DNA of 64,000 bases from Streptomyces tibetensis. GTDB lineage: Bacteria; Actinomycetota; Actinomycetes; Streptomycetales; Streptomycetaceae. Of this stretch, positions 1 to 8,744 are shown in pieces. The DNA lies in the NCBI RefSeq assembly GCF_007655005.1, contig NZ_SZVW01000008.1, forward strand, positions 248,001 to 312,000, written 5' to 3'. How positions within the stretch are numbered: position 1 is the first letter of the stretch; the number at the start of each line of letters is the position of its first letter. The notes below the pieces were generated by a model. It had not been told where the DNA came from. It worked only from the letters and a program-made list of their open reading frames with translations, and did not search any database. Position numbers and translations under genes: made by a program.

Positions 1-60
1 GGATGTGAATCGTGGGACGTGACTCGTGGTTGGGCATCTCGCCGTCTCCCCGTCCTCTTC

Positions 61-762
61 TTACTTCGCCAGTTGGGCGTACAACCCGGCCGGATCGCCG
101 GCCAGGCCCGCCTTGACCTGGCGCGTGATGTCGTCGGCGAGCACCTCGTACGCGCCCGTCTCGACGCCGTCGAGGGCGAGGGCGGCGACGTCACGAGGGT
201 CGGACTTGGGTGCGTCGACGTCCGCCGCCAGGTCCGTGTCGACGTATCCGACGTGCAGTCCGGTGACGGAGATGCCGCGCGGCTGCAGCTCCAGGCGCAG
301 GGAGTTGGTCTGCGACCACAGGGCGGCCTTGGAGGCGCTGTAGGAGCCGCCGAGGGCCAGCCAGGAGAGCACGGAGTGCACATTGAGCATGTGGCCGCCG
401 CCGTTGCGCTCGATGACCGGCACGAAGGCCCGGGCGACCAGCAGCGGGCCGTAGAAGTTGGTCTCGAACTCCCGGCGTACGTCGTCGACCGGGGAGTCGA
501 GGAAGGAGGCACCGACCGCGGCACCGGCGTTGTTGATCAGTACGGTGACGTCGTCCGCCCGGGCGGCGGCCGCCGCCACGGAGGCCGGGTCGGTGACCTC
601 CAGCTCCACCGGGACCGCGTCGGGGTGCGTCACGCTGCGCGGGTCGCGGGCCGTGGCGTAGACCTTGGCGGCTCCGCGCGCGTACAGCTCCTCCACCAGC
701 GCCTTGCCGATGCCCCGGCTGCCGCCGGTGACGAAGACGTTCGCACCCTTCAAAGCGGTCAT
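61..762 (-). CDS. SDR family NAD(P)-dependent oxidoreductase
   Basis: A 233-residue classical short-chain dehydrogenase/reductase, expected to be a soluble NAD(P)H-dependent carbonyl or alcohol oxidoreductase. Visible motifs are the Rossmann glycine motif TGGSRGIG near residue 12, the NNAG motif, and the active-site pair Ser (NVHSVLS) and YSASK. Length is normal for the family. I chose the ATG giving MTALKGANVFVTGG because the open frame upstream has no conserved content and crosses regulatory DNA. Two TetR-type operator palindromes sit 23-63 bp upstream of the start, so it is probably repressed by the TetR protein at 3776-4345. Substrate unknown; the family call is secure. Confidence 0.92.
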   Translation of the reverse strand: MTALKGANVFVTGGSRGIGKALVEELYARGAAKVYATARDPRSVTHPDAVPVELEVTDPASVAAAAARADDVTVLINNAGAAVGASFLDSPVDDVRREFETNFYGPLLVARAFVPVIERNGGGHMLNVHSVLSWLALGGSYSASKAALWSQTNSLRLELQPRGISVTGLHVGYVDTDLAADVDAPKSDPRDVAALALDGVETGAYEVLADDITRQVKAGLAGDPAGLYAQLAK

Positions 763-784
763 GACTGCCTCCACTGCAGAATAA

Positions 785-825
785 GAAACCGGTCGGTTTC
801 CATCACAGTAAACCGATCGGTTTCC
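785..825. promoter_or_regulatory. Paired TetR-type operators upstream of the SDR gene
   Basis: GAAACCGGTCGGTTTC at 785-800 and the perfect 14-bp palindrome AAACCGATCGGTTT at 810-823 lie in the leader of the SDR gene. The same motif recurs at 1081-1119 and at 3729-3743, always in front of a gene start. Assignment to the local TetR protein is inferred from this co-occurrence. Confidence 0.75.
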
Positions 826-1080
826 GGGCGCAAGCTTCATGCGTGGAGGCGACGCGTGGGCCGACCTCGGCGCGGCGTTCCGTATCTGTGGACTCCGGGG
901 CGGTGATCTCTCCACCTGCCTGTCCGGCCTGGTCGATGTCGGCTTCGTCCAGGACGCGTTGGAGCCATGGGGCGAGTTTCCCGACCGTGTCGTGGAGTCA
1001 CTCCGGAACGGTGTCGCGGGTGGCGTGGAGGCGGGGGGGCGGGCGGGGCGGGGGAGGCTCACAGTGCAGGCTTGCACTCG
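826..1080. other. Intergenic stretch, possible coding remnant
   Basis: This stretch between the two operator clusters holds no gene I can support. On the minus strand around 880-990 a short frame reads like protein (a run beginning LHDTVGKLAPW), but it has a stop just before it, no start and no recognised family. It may be debris of an older gene or chance. Confidence 0.3.
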
Positions 1081-1119
1081 GAAACCGATCAGTTTACGGT
1101 GTTGAAACTGATCGGTTTC
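1081..1119. promoter_or_regulatory. Paired TetR-type operators before the Fe-S protein operon
   Basis: GAAACCGATCAGTTT at 1081-1095 and GAAACTGATCGGTTTC at 1104-1119 form two half-diverged copies of the AAACCGATCGGTTT palindrome, 45-83 bp ahead of the ATG at 1164. This placement suits repression of the rightward two-gene operon by the TetR-family protein encoded at 3776. Confidence 0.75.
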
Positions 1120-1163
1120 TCGCCGTGCGGGCGGGTTCCGAACCCGAGTCACCAGGAGCACGG

Positions 1164-2288
1164 ATGACTGCCGCGCGAGACGCCGAGGGGCAACCGTCAG
1201 GTCCCCGGCTTCCGGCGAAGCTGGCCGCCCACCCCTCGGTACAGGCCGTACTGGCCCGGCGAAGGGCCGGTGGCACGGTGCGCCCGCCCGCGGTGATCGA
1301 CGCGGCCTGGCTGCGCGAACTGTGCCTGGCGGCCGGTGCGGACGACGCGGCCGCGGTCAGCCTGGACCACCCCGACCTGACCGGCGAGCGCGAGTACGCG
1401 CAGTCCGCGCTGCCCGGCACCCGCACCCTGATCGCGATGGCGGTCCGGATGAACCGCGACAACTGCCGCTCCCCGGCCCGCAGCGTGGCCAACCAGGAGT
1501 TCCACCAGGCCGACGAACAGGCCAACCATGCCGCGCGCGGCGTCACTCAGGCGCTCCAGGACGCCGGCTACCGAGCGCTCAATCCCTCCGTCGGCTTCCC
1601 CCAGGAGATGGACCGCTTCCCCGGTGAGCGGATCTGGGTGGTGGCGCACAAGACGGTCGCGGTGGCCGCCGGGCTCGGCGTGATGGGTCTGCACCGCAAC
1701 GTCATCCACCCCAAGTTCGGCAGCTTCATCCTGCTGGTCACCGTCCTGGTGGACGCGGAGGTGAGCGAGTACGGGCAGGCGCTGGACTACAACCCCTGCA
1801 TCGACTGCAAGTTGTGCGTCGCCGCCTGCCCGGTCGGGGCCATCGCCAAGGACGGCGCCTTCGACGCGCTGGCCTGCACCACGCACAACTACCGCGAGTT
1901 CATGAGCGGGTTCACCGACTGGGCGCAGACCGTGGCCGACAGCGAGGACGCCGCCGACTACCGTTCCCGGGTCAGCGATTCCGAGAGCGCCTCCATGTGG
2001 CAGAGCCTGAGCTCGCCCCCCGGCTACAAGTCCGGCTACTGCGTGGCCGTGTGCCCCGCCGGTGAGGACGTCCTGGGCCCCTGCCTGGATGACCGCAAGA
2101 CGTTCATGGACACCGTGCTGCGACCGCTGCGGGAGAAGAAGGAAACGCTCTACGTCCTGCCGGGCTCACATGCGCAGGAGTACGCCCAGCGCCGTTTTCC
2201 CCACAAGCCCGTCAAGGAAGTCACCGGCGGCTGGCAGCCCCCGGCGCCACGTTCCGCGTCCACCGAGCGAGAGAAACGTACGTCATGA
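1164..2288 (+). CDS. 4Fe-4S protein related to QueG / reductive dehalogenase
   Basis: A 374-residue iron-sulfur protein with a C-terminal ferredoxin module: CIDCKLCVAACP (first 4Fe-4S cluster), a later isolated Cys before THNYREF, and CVAVCPAGE (second cluster). The layout resembles the epoxyqueuosine reductase/reductive dehalogenase superfamily, in which the upstream domain can bind a corrinoid or other cofactor; I cannot confirm the cofactor site here. It is probably a cytoplasmic redox enzyme with an unknown substrate and is not the housekeeping QueG by context. The ATG at 1164 follows AGGAG at 1153-1157. Its stop overlaps the start of the permease gene at 2285 (ATGA), implying translational coupling. 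Operators at 1081-1119 suggest TetR control. Confidence 0.75.
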   Translation: MTAARDAEGQPSGPRLPAKLAAHPSVQAVLARRRAGGTVRPPAVIDAAWLRELCLAAGADDAAAVSLDHPDLTGEREYAQSALPGTRTLIAMAVRMNRDNCRSPARSVANQEFHQADEQANHAARGVTQALQDAGYRALNPSVGFPQEMDRFPGERIWVVAHKTVAVAAGLGVMGLHRNVIHPKFGSFILLVTVLVDAEVSEYGQALDYNPCIDCKLCVAACPVGAIAKDGAFDALACTTHNYREFMSGFTDWAQTVADSEDAADYRSRVSDSESASMWQSLSSPPGYKSGYCVAVCPAGEDVLGPCLDDRKTFMDTVLRPLREKKETLYVLPGSHAQEYAQRRFPHKPVKEVTGGWQPPAPRSASTEREKRTS

Positions 2289-3571
2289 GTGGCAGTCACC
2301 CCTTCCGCGTCCTGCGCGCCAGGCCCCTGTGGATCGCCAACGGCGTCATCACGGGCGTACTCGCGCTCCTGTTCGCCGTGTTCTACGTCGGCGCCAACGT
2401 CGATCCGGCTGGTCACATGACCAAGCTGCCCGTCGGTCTGGTCAACGCGGACGAAGGAGTGGGCCAGGCCAACCTGGGGGCGCGGATCACCGAGTCGATC
2501 GAGAAGTCCACCGAGAGCGAGGACAAGATCGACTGGAAGGTGATGGACGAGAAGGAGATGAAGGAGGAACTCGGCGAGGGCAAGCTGTACGGCGCGCTCG
2601 TCGTCCCCGCCGACTTCACCTCCTCCATCACCGCACTGACCGGCGCCACGACCACCGGAACCCCGGCCCGCCCGACGCTGACGGTGCTCACCAACCAGTC
2701 CGCCGGCAGCGTGGGCTCCGGCCTGGCCCGGACGGCGACGACGCAGGCGGCCGAGAGCGCCTCGCTCCAGGTGGGCGAGGAGCTGACCGCGCAGACCGAA
2801 GCCGAGCAGGCGAAGCTGCCCGCCGCGGCACGCGTCCTGCTCGCCGACCCGGCCGCCGTCACGGTGAAGGACGGCCATCCGCTCGACTCCCACAGCGGCC
2901 TGGGCCTGACGGCGTTCTACTACGCGCTCACCCTCGTGGTCGTGGGCATGCTCTCCGCCAACGTCATCAGCGGCCAGGTCGACCACGCCCTCGGCTACAC
3001 CCACAACGACCTGGGCCCACTGCGCCGGCACCGCCCGCTGATCCGGGCGACCCGGGTGCAGACCCTCGCCATGAGCGGCACCCTCATGGCCGGGCTGTCC
3101 CTGCTGCTGGGCACCCTGGTCATGGCGGGCGCGGTCGGCTTCATGGGCATGGACGCCTCCCACCTGCCGCTGCTGTGGCTGTACTCGGTGTCCGCCATCG
3201 CGGCCTCCGGGATCGGCGCGCTCACCCTCCTCGCGGTCTTCGGCACGCCCGGCATGCTGGTGGTCACGCTGGTCTTCATCGGAATGGCGGTGCCGACAGC
3301 CGGGGCCACCACCCCCATCGAGGCGCTGCCCGGCTTCTACCGCTTCCTCGCGGAGTTCGAGCCGCTGCGGCAGATCACCGGTGGTATCCGCTCGATCCTC
3401 TATTACGACGCCCAGGGCGACGCGGGACTGACCCGGGGCTGGGTCATGATGGCGGCCGGTCTCGTGGCGGCCGCACTGTTCGGCTTCGGCGTACTGGGGT
3501 GGTACGACCGCAAGGGGCTGCACCGCATCCCGGTGGAGACGACGCCCGAGGAAAGCGCGGTTCCGGCGTAG
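2285..3571 (+). CDS. YhgE/Pip-like ABC-2 family membrane protein
   Basis: A 428-residue integral membrane protein with one N-terminal transmembrane segment (WIANGVITGVLALLFAVFY), a long extracytoplasmic segment of about 170 residues carrying the VGLVNADEG signature of the YhgE/Pip and ABC-2 permease family, then about five more hydrophobic segments from residue 210 on. Family members act as export permeases or membrane components of small-molecule export and phage or toxin-related systems. No ATPase gene is adjacent, so any partner is elsewhere. It is coupled to the Fe-S protein gene by a 4-bp overlap and shares the TetR operators upstream of 1164. Confidence 0.8.
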   Translation: MSGSHPFRVLRARPLWIANGVITGVLALLFAVFYVGANVDPAGHMTKLPVGLVNADEGVGQANLGARITESIEKSTESEDKIDWKVMDEKEMKEELGEGKLYGALVVPADFTSSITALTGATTTGTPARPTLTVLTNQSAGSVGSGLARTATTQAAESASLQVGEELTAQTEAEQAKLPAAARVLLADPAAVTVKDGHPLDSHSGLGLTAFYYALTLVVVGMLSANVISGQVDHALGYTHNDLGPLRRHRPLIRATRVQTLAMSGTLMAGLSLLLGTLVMAGAVGFMGMDASHLPLLWLYSVSAIAASGIGALTLLAVFGTPGMLVVTLVFIGMAVPTAGATTPIEALPGFYRFLAEFEPLRQITGGIRSILYYDAQGDAGLTRGWVMMAAGLVAAALFGFGVLGWYDRKGLHRIPVETTPEESAVPA

Positions 3572-3775
3572 CGGCAGGCGCTCCCCGCCTCACCCGAGGA
3601 CGGGCCCATCACTCGGAGACTCCTCGGCGTGTGCCGCCCTGCCGGGGGCGACGGGTGCGCACACCACCAGGACTCGGCGATGGTCTTTCCCCGGGCCGTA
3701 GCCGAGCCTCCACGCGGACACCCTTTCGGAAACCGATCGGTTTTTATTCCGTCGGAATCGAGTTAACCTCGCAGC
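3572..3775 (+). promoter_or_regulatory. Promoter region and operator of the TetR gene
   Basis: The leader of the TetR gene contains GAAACCGATCGGTTT at 3729-3743, a perfect 14-bp palindrome (3730-3743) identical to the one in front of the SDR gene. It lies 33 bp from the ATG, which suggests autorepression. The rest of the stretch shows no gene. Confidence 0.75.
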
Positions 3776-4345
3776 ATGACCACCGAAGTGAAACGAAGTC
3801 CCAGGGAGCGGCTGCTGGAGGCGGCGGCGACGCTCACCTACCGAGACGGTGTCGGCATCGGCGTCGAGGCGCTGTGCAAGGCGGCGGGAGTGTCGAAGCG
3901 CTCCATGTACCAGCTGTTCGAGAGCAAGGACGAACTGCTCGCGGCGAGCCTGGAGAGGCGTACTTTCGCCTATGTGGCAGCACTCCTGCCCGCGGCGGAC
4001 GACGGCCGTTCATCCCGGGAGCGGATCCTGCATGTCTTCGAGCAGGTGGAATCGATGTCGGGCGCGCCCGAGTTCTACGGCTGCCCCTTCCTGGCGGCGC
4101 AGATCGAGCTCAAGGACCAGAGCCACCCGGCGAGCCGGGTCGCCCATGGGGTCAAGGAGAACCTGACCGCCTTCTTCCGCGCCGAGGCCGAGCAGGGCGG
4201 CGCGAGCGATCCCGGTCTGCTGGGCCGGCAGCTCAGCTTGGTCTTCGACGGCGCCAGCGCCCGTGCGGGCATCGGGGCGGACAAGCTGACGGGCCTCATC
4301 GCCCCCACGGTGATCACCCTGCTCGATGCGGCAGGCGTGCGCTGA
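3776..4345 (+). CDS. TetR/AcrR family transcriptional regulator
   Basis: A 189-residue one-component regulator with an N-terminal TetR helix-turn-helix (LLEAAATLTYRDG...GVGVEALCKAAGVSKRSMYQLFESKDELLAA pattern, about residues 13-55) followed by an all-helical ligand-binding domain. The recurring AAACCGATCGGTTT palindrome in front of this gene, the SDR gene and the Fe-S/permease operon marks all three as its likely regulon. Length and layout are normal. The signal is unknown; the neighbouring redox enzymes and export protein suggest detoxification of a small electrophile or drug, which is inference. Confidence 0.9.
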   Translation: MTTEVKRSPRERLLEAAATLTYRDGVGIGVEALCKAAGVSKRSMYQLFESKDELLAASLERRTFAYVAALLPAADDGRSSRERILHVFEQVESMSGAPEFYGCPFLAAQIELKDQSHPASRVAHGVKENLTAFFRAEAEQGGASDPGLLGRQLSLVFDGASARAGIGADKLTGLIAPTVITLLDAAGVR

Positions 4346-4382
4346 CGCATCGCCCCTCCCGAACGCTTCCGCACCGCCCGCG

Positions 4383-4725
4383 AAGATCTTCGCGGATCCG
4401 GCGCCGCACATCTCCAAGTCCTACGCGCTCACCGGCCCGGAGCTGAAGGACATGCACGGGATCGCCGAGGACTTCGCGGCCGTGCTGGGACGCCCGGTCA
4501 CGTATGTTCCCGAAGACATCGAAACCTGGAACAAGACCTACGTGGACACCAACATGGCCGCGTACCCGCACATCGCCGAGCATCTGAAGACTCTGACCCG
4601 GATCATCGGCCGCGGAGCATACGGCGGCATCACCGACGAGCTGGAAACCCTGCTCGGCCGTCCGGCGAAGACCGTGCGGTGGGCGCTGGAGAACCACCCG
4701 CACATCCGAAACCGGCGGCTGCCTG
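4383..4725 (+). pseudogene. C-terminal remnant of an NmrA-like NAD(P)-binding reductase
   Basis: From about 4383 the plus-strand frame reads KIFADPAPHISKSYALTGPE, then a region with LGRPVTYVPEDIETW and ITDELETLLGRPAKTVRWALE. This is the C-terminal third of NmrA/atypical-SDR NAD(P)-binding proteins (the YxLTGPE, LGRPVxYV and xxLTGRPxxTxxEF landmarks). The Rossmann N-terminal half is missing, replaced by the end of the TetR gene, and the frame runs on past the expected end. I read it as a truncated gene left by a deletion. Confidence 0.65.
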
Positions 4726-4948
4726 AGTCGCTGAGCGGTCCGGAGCAGAACAGGACGCCACGCCGGAGTACTCGTCCTGAGGACTCCGGCGTGTGCGGAC
4801 CGGGCGTGGTCAGGCCCAGCGGCCGGGGTTCGTTTTGCATGGCCCTCACCACGCTGCGCGGCCGAGCGATCCGGGAGGAGGACCTCTTCACGCTTCGCCC
4901 GCCCGGGGGCCAGGACGCTCGCCCGACCTCCCGGGCTTCCGCCGCCGG

Positions 4949-6148
4949 CTACTTCGTCTTGCGGTTCGCGGAGAAGTCAGGCTCTTTCCCCAGCACTGCG
5001 ATTGCCTCTTCCATTTCGCGAACCGTGCGGCGCAGTCGCACCAGTTCCTCGCGCTCGGCCACGGTCAGCGCGCCCGCCCGCCCTTGGCCTCGCTCCGCCG
5101 CCAGCTCCTCCGCGATCGCCGCCGCGAACGCGTCCACGTCGCCCTCGGTGGTGTCGAAGGAGGTCATCCAGCGGACCTCGCCGGCCTGCTCGTCCCAGGT
5201 GTAGAAGCGGAAACGCTTCTGGAGACGCTCGGTGACGGCCGGAGGCAGGACGGCGAAGATCTGGTTGGCCTGCACCGGGCGGGGGATCTCCAGGCCCGGC
5301 AGGTCGCGCACCGCCTCGTACAGCCGCTGGGTCATCGCGTTGGAGCGGGCCGCCGAGCGCAGCCAGAGGTCGCCGCCCAGCAGCGCCTCGAACTGCACCG
5401 ACACGAAACGCATCTTGGAACCCAGCTGCATGCTCGTCTTGCGCAGATGAGCCATGCCGCGCACCGCGTCCTCGTTGAGCACGATCACCGCCTCACCGAA
5501 GAGCAGCCCGTTCTTGGTGCCGCCGAGCGAGAGGACGTCCACGCCTGCGTCGGTGGTCATCTCGCGCAGGGAGACGCCGAGGGTGGCGGCGGCGTTGGCG
5601 AGCCGGGCGCCGTCCAGGTAGACGAGCATGCCGAGGTCGTGCGCGTGGTCGCAGATCGCACGGATCTCGTCCGGCGTGTAGCAGGTGCCGAGCTCGGTGG
5701 ACTGGGCGATCGAGACGACCTTGGGCCGGGCCCGGTGCTCGTCCTCGAAGCCCCATGCCTGACGGTCGATCAGCTCAGGGGTGAGCTTGCCGTCCCATGC
5801 GGGCACCGTCAGGAGCTTGATCCCGGCGACCTTCTCGGGCGCCCCGCCCTCGTCGACGTTGATGTGGGCCGACTCGGCGCAGACCACGGCCTCCCAGCGG
5901 TCGAGCATGGTCTGCAGCGCGACCACGTTCGCGCCGGTGCCGTTGAAGACCGGGTACGTGTGTGCGGTGGGGCCGAAATGGCCGCGCACCACTTCCTGCA
6001 GGCGCTCGGTGTAGACGTCGGCGCCGTAGCTGACCTGGTGGCCGCCGTTGGCCAGGGCGATCGCCGCAAGGATCTCGGGGTGCGCACCCGCGTAGTTGTC
6101 GCTGGCGAAGCCGCGCTCGTCCGGGTCGTGTCGTCGCTGTACGGTCAT
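4949..6148 (-). CDS. Low-specificity threonine aldolase-like PLP enzyme
   Basis: A 399-residue fold-type I PLP enzyme of the threonine aldolase/beta-eliminating lyase family, expected to cleave L-threonine or similar beta-hydroxy amino acids to glycine and an aldehyde, or to run in reverse. Seen: SDNYAGAHPEI at the start, the PLP-contacting LDGARL (residues 178-183) and the Schiff-base lysine K212 in SLGGTKNG. A charged, probably coiled C-terminal tail of about 50 residues (VAEREELVRLRRTVREMEEAI) extends the usual length. It is the last gene of the leftward hydrazine-type operon, 9 bp after the MFS gene. Because the N-N-forming enzymes of that type use glycine, supplying glycine is an attractive role, but this is inference. 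Confidence 0.85.
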   Translation of the reverse strand: MTVQRRHDPDERGFASDNYAGAHPEILAAIALANGGHQVSYGADVYTERLQEVVRGHFGPTAHTYPVFNGTGANVVALQTMLDRWEAVVCAESAHINVDEGGAPEKVAGIKLLTVPAWDGKLTPELIDRQAWGFEDEHRARPKVVSIAQSTELGTCYTPDEIRAICDHAHDLGMLVYLDGARLANAAATLGVSLREMTTDAGVDVLSLGGTKNGLLFGEAVIVLNEDAVRGMAHLRKTSMQLGSKMRFVSVQFEALLGGDLWLRSAARSNAMTQRLYEAVRDLPGLEIPRPVQANQIFAVLPPAVTERLQKRFRFYTWDEQAGEVRWMTSFDTTEGDVDAFAAAIAEELAAERGQGRAGALTVAEREELVRLRRTVREMEEAIAVLGKEPDFSANRKTK

Positions 6149-6157
6149 GGTGCTCGC

Positions 6158-7495
6158 CTACTTGTCTCGGTCGGACGGGTGTGACACAGGGGGTCCGGAC
6201 GGGCGCCGGCCGGCCGCTCGGGCCGACGCCGGCTCCGTCCGCGCGCGGGCCTTCTCCAGGTTGCGCACCAACGGCGGCGCGGCGAGCCCGAGCAGGGCGA
6301 AGAGCGCCGCGAGGACCAGCCAGCCGGTCCCCGCCGCACCGACGACCAGGGAGGTCATCAGCCACGGCCCGGCGAACTGCTGGAGCCCGCGCCCCAGGGA
6401 GAACACCGCCTGATACTCCCCCTGCCGGCCCGCCGGGGCGAGCCCGAAGGACAGGCCCCAGCTCGCCGACGCCTGGTACAGCTCGCCGAGGACGAGCACC
6501 AGCGCGCCGCCCAGCAGGGCCGTGCTGTCCAGGAGCGCGCCGTGCCCCCCGCTCAGCGCGAACACCAGGCAGGACGCCCCCAGCGCCCACCCCGCCCAGC
6601 GCAGCATACGTGCCGCTCCCGCCGGGGTACCCGCGCCCCTGCTGACCGCGACCTGGAACAGCAGCACCAGGACGGTGTCCAGGATCAGCAGCCCCGACAC
6701 CAGCAGCGCGGGCGCGTCGGTGCCGGTGACGATCCACAGCGGCAGACCGACCGTCAGCAGCGGGTGGTACAGCTCCAGAGCGCCGCACACCAGCGCGACG
6801 GCCACGTAGCGCACGTCCCGCAGCGCGGCGCTGCGCAGCACCCCGCCCGGCGCCTCGGCGGTGGCCCGGGGCCGGGCGCCCGCGGGCAGCCGCATCCCGA
6901 GCAGCACGGCGACGGAGACCAGCTGGAGGGCGGCGTTGGCGAGGACCGTGGCGTAGAGGGCGGTCGAGGTGCCGGCCGCGATGGCGGCTCCGGCCAGCGC
7001 GGCGCCGCCGAGGAAGCCCAGGTTGAACAGGCTGCGCATCTGCGCGCTCACCCTGACCCGCTCCGCCTCGCCCACCAGCGCGTCGGTGAGCGACGCCTGG
7101 AGCGCGCCCGCCGAGGTCTCCAGGACCGCGATGACACAGGCGACCGCGAGGAACGCGGCGAAACCGTCCACCAGGCAGTACGCGGTGAAGCCGGCGGCCG
7201 CGAGCAGGAAGTTGACGGTGAGCACCCGGCCCGCGCCGAGCCGGTCCGCGAGCCGGCCGATGGGCACGGTGCAGACCAGACCGCACAGCCCGGCGACCGA
7301 CAGGGCGAGGCCCACGCGCTGGGCGGGGATGCCGATGGTCCGGGTGAAGAACACGGCGCTGGAGGTGAGGAACACCCCGAGCCCCAGGGACTGGATGAGC
7401 GTGAGGACGCCGAGTCTGCGCGCGTTCCCGGCGGCCGGAAGGGTCTCCCGGAACCACGCGCGCAGTACAGCGCCGTACCGGCCTGCCTCAGCCAC
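6158..7495 (-). CDS. MFS transporter, probable product exporter
   Basis: A 445-residue major facilitator protein with about 12 hydrophobic segments and an MFS loop motif after the second helix (PIGRLADRLGAGR). The GTG start overlaps the end of the upstream ATP-grasp gene by 8 bp, so the two are translationally coupled. Its place inside the biosynthetic operon suggests export of, or self-protection against, the operon's product. Resistance and export MFS proteins of this size are common in Streptomyces clusters; the substrate cannot be read from sequence. Confidence 0.88.
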   Translation of the reverse strand: MAEAGRYGAVLRAWFRETLPAAGNARRLGVLTLIQSLGLGVFLTSSAVFFTRTIGIPAQRVGLALSVAGLCGLVCTVPIGRLADRLGAGRVLTVNFLLAAAGFTAYCLVDGFAAFLAVACVIAVLETSAGALQASLTDALVGEAERVRVSAQMRSLFNLGFLGGAALAGAAIAAGTSTALYATVLANAALQLVSVAVLLGMRLPAGARPRATAEAPGGVLRSAALRDVRYVAVALVCGALELYHPLLTVGLPLWIVTGTDAPALLVSGLLILDTVLVLLFQVAVSRGAGTPAGAARMLRWAGWALGASCLVFALSGGHGALLDSTALLGGALVLVLGELYQASASWGLSFGLAPAGRQGEYQAVFSLGRGLQQFAGPWLMTSLVVGAAGTGWLVLAALFALLGLAAPPLVRNLEKARARTEPASARAAGRRPSGPPVSHPSDRDK

Positions 7496-8744
7496 GCGGC
7501 TCAGCTCCCTCGGCCCGTTCGGCCCGCTCGGTCCGCAGCCCGTACACCTCCATCGCGGTGTGCACGGCGGCCCGCACCCCGTCGGCGCTCCGCCCCCGGA
7601 ACCGGAAGATCCCGCAGCCCTCGTCGTAACTGCCGGGCCCGGTCATGATCTGGCCGATCGCGGGCAGTTCCTCGTGGTAGACCTCGGGGACGGCCGACCG
7701 GGGCGAGGTGCGCGCGAGGACCCGTCCGGGCAGCTCGCGCGGAGCGGGGTAGATGAGCCAGCCGCCGGCCCGGGGCCCGACCGGTTCGGACGGCTGCCAC
7801 AGCGGGGGCAGGCCCAGGGCCGCCCGGAACGCCTCGGCGAACAGGTCGATGCCGTACAGGTCGACGTGCAGGAACGGCACCTGCGCGCCGCCCGGCCGCA
7901 GCCCGACCTCCAGGAACACCAGCTCACCCCCCGGACGCCGGATCGCCTCCAGGTGGAACGCGCCGTCGCGCAGCCCGAGCGCCCCCAGACAGCGGTCGGC
8001 GAACGTGGTGAGCTCGTCGCGCTCGGGGCCCGGGTCGAGCAGGACCGAGCCGAGCGGGCGGCCGTGTGCGTAGTCCAGGCAGGTGTGGACGTACTGGGAG
8101 GCGGTGACGAAGTGGAGGCGGCCGGAGCGGCGGACTCCGTCGACGTGGAAGATGTCCCCCTCGACGTACTCCTCGCACTCGTACGCCTCGGGGTCGACGT
8201 CCCCCAGCGCGTCGCGCAGTTCGTCGGCGCTGTGGACGACCGTGACTCCCTGGGAGCCCGCCGCGGCGCGCGGCTTGAGGACCAGGGGCAGACTGCCGAG
8301 GGCGTCGACGACCGCCTTTGCCGAGGGTGCGTCGTCGAGGCGCAGGAACCGGGGAACCCGCAGTCCGGCCGCGCCCACCGCGCTCTTCATGGCGGGCTTG
8401 TCCTTGAACCGCTCGACGAGGTCGAGACCGTAGCCGCCGGGCACGCCGAGTGCGGCCGAGAGCCGGGCGGCCGTCAGGATGTCGTACTCGGACTGGCCGA
8501 AGACGGCCTCGGGCGTGCCGTGCCGGTCCGCGATCTCCCGGACGAGGGGCAGCAGGTCGTCGTAGGCGAGGCTGTCGCGCACATGGACCTCCCTCGCCCC
8601 GTCCTGGTCGAGCGCGGGCAGCCCGCCGGGCGTGGTGACATACACCGTCCGGCAGGGGTGGCCGTCGAGGAAACGGTGGTACTCGCCGAACTCGTCGCCG
8701 GAGCGGTTGAGGACGACGTACAGCGGTGTGGTCCGGTCTCTCAC
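7488..8744 (-). CDS. ATP-grasp ligase (first of two in the operon)
   Basis: A 418-residue ATP-grasp enzyme, which would activate a carboxylate as acyl-phosphate and join it to an amine. Seen: an N-terminal pre-ATP-grasp domain, FKDKPAMKSAVGAAGL before the nucleotide fold, LVLKPRAAAGSQGV (ATP lysine and glycine-rich loop), CEEYVEGD, and FLEVGLRPGG, the metal-binding strand. The start is the GTG whose GTGA overlaps the stop of the MetRS-like gene. In this operon it is a candidate for amide formation with the hydrazino acid, or for tailoring with another amino acid. Substrates are not predictable from sequence. Confidence 0.85.
   Translation of the reverse strand: MRDRTTPLYVVLNRSGDEFGEYHRFLDGHPCRTVYVTTPGGLPALDQDGAREVHVRDSLAYDDLLPLVREIADRHGTPEAVFGQSEYDILTAARLSAALGVPGGYGLDLVERFKDKPAMKSAVGAAGLRVPRFLRLDDAPSAKAVVDALGSLPLVLKPRAAAGSQGVTVVHSADELRDALGDVDPEAYECEEYVEGDIFHVDGVRRSGRLHFVTASQYVHTCLDYAHGRPLGSVLLDPGPERDELTTFADRCLGALGLRDGAFHLEAIRRPGGELVFLEVGLRPGGAQVPFLHVDLYGIDLFAEAFRAALGLPPLWQPSEPVGPRAGGWLIYPAPRELPGRVLARTSPRSAVPEVYHEELPAIGQIMTGPGSYDEGCGIFRFRGRSADGVRAAVHTAMEVYGLRTERAERAEGAEPRG

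Noticed and set aside
2062..4446. A long plus-strand open frame (about 790 codons) overlapping the Fe-S, permease and TetR genes
   Set aside because: Its translation is Arg/Ala/Pro/Gly-rich without domains and lies over genes with clear families; GC-rich DNA leaves open shadow frames.
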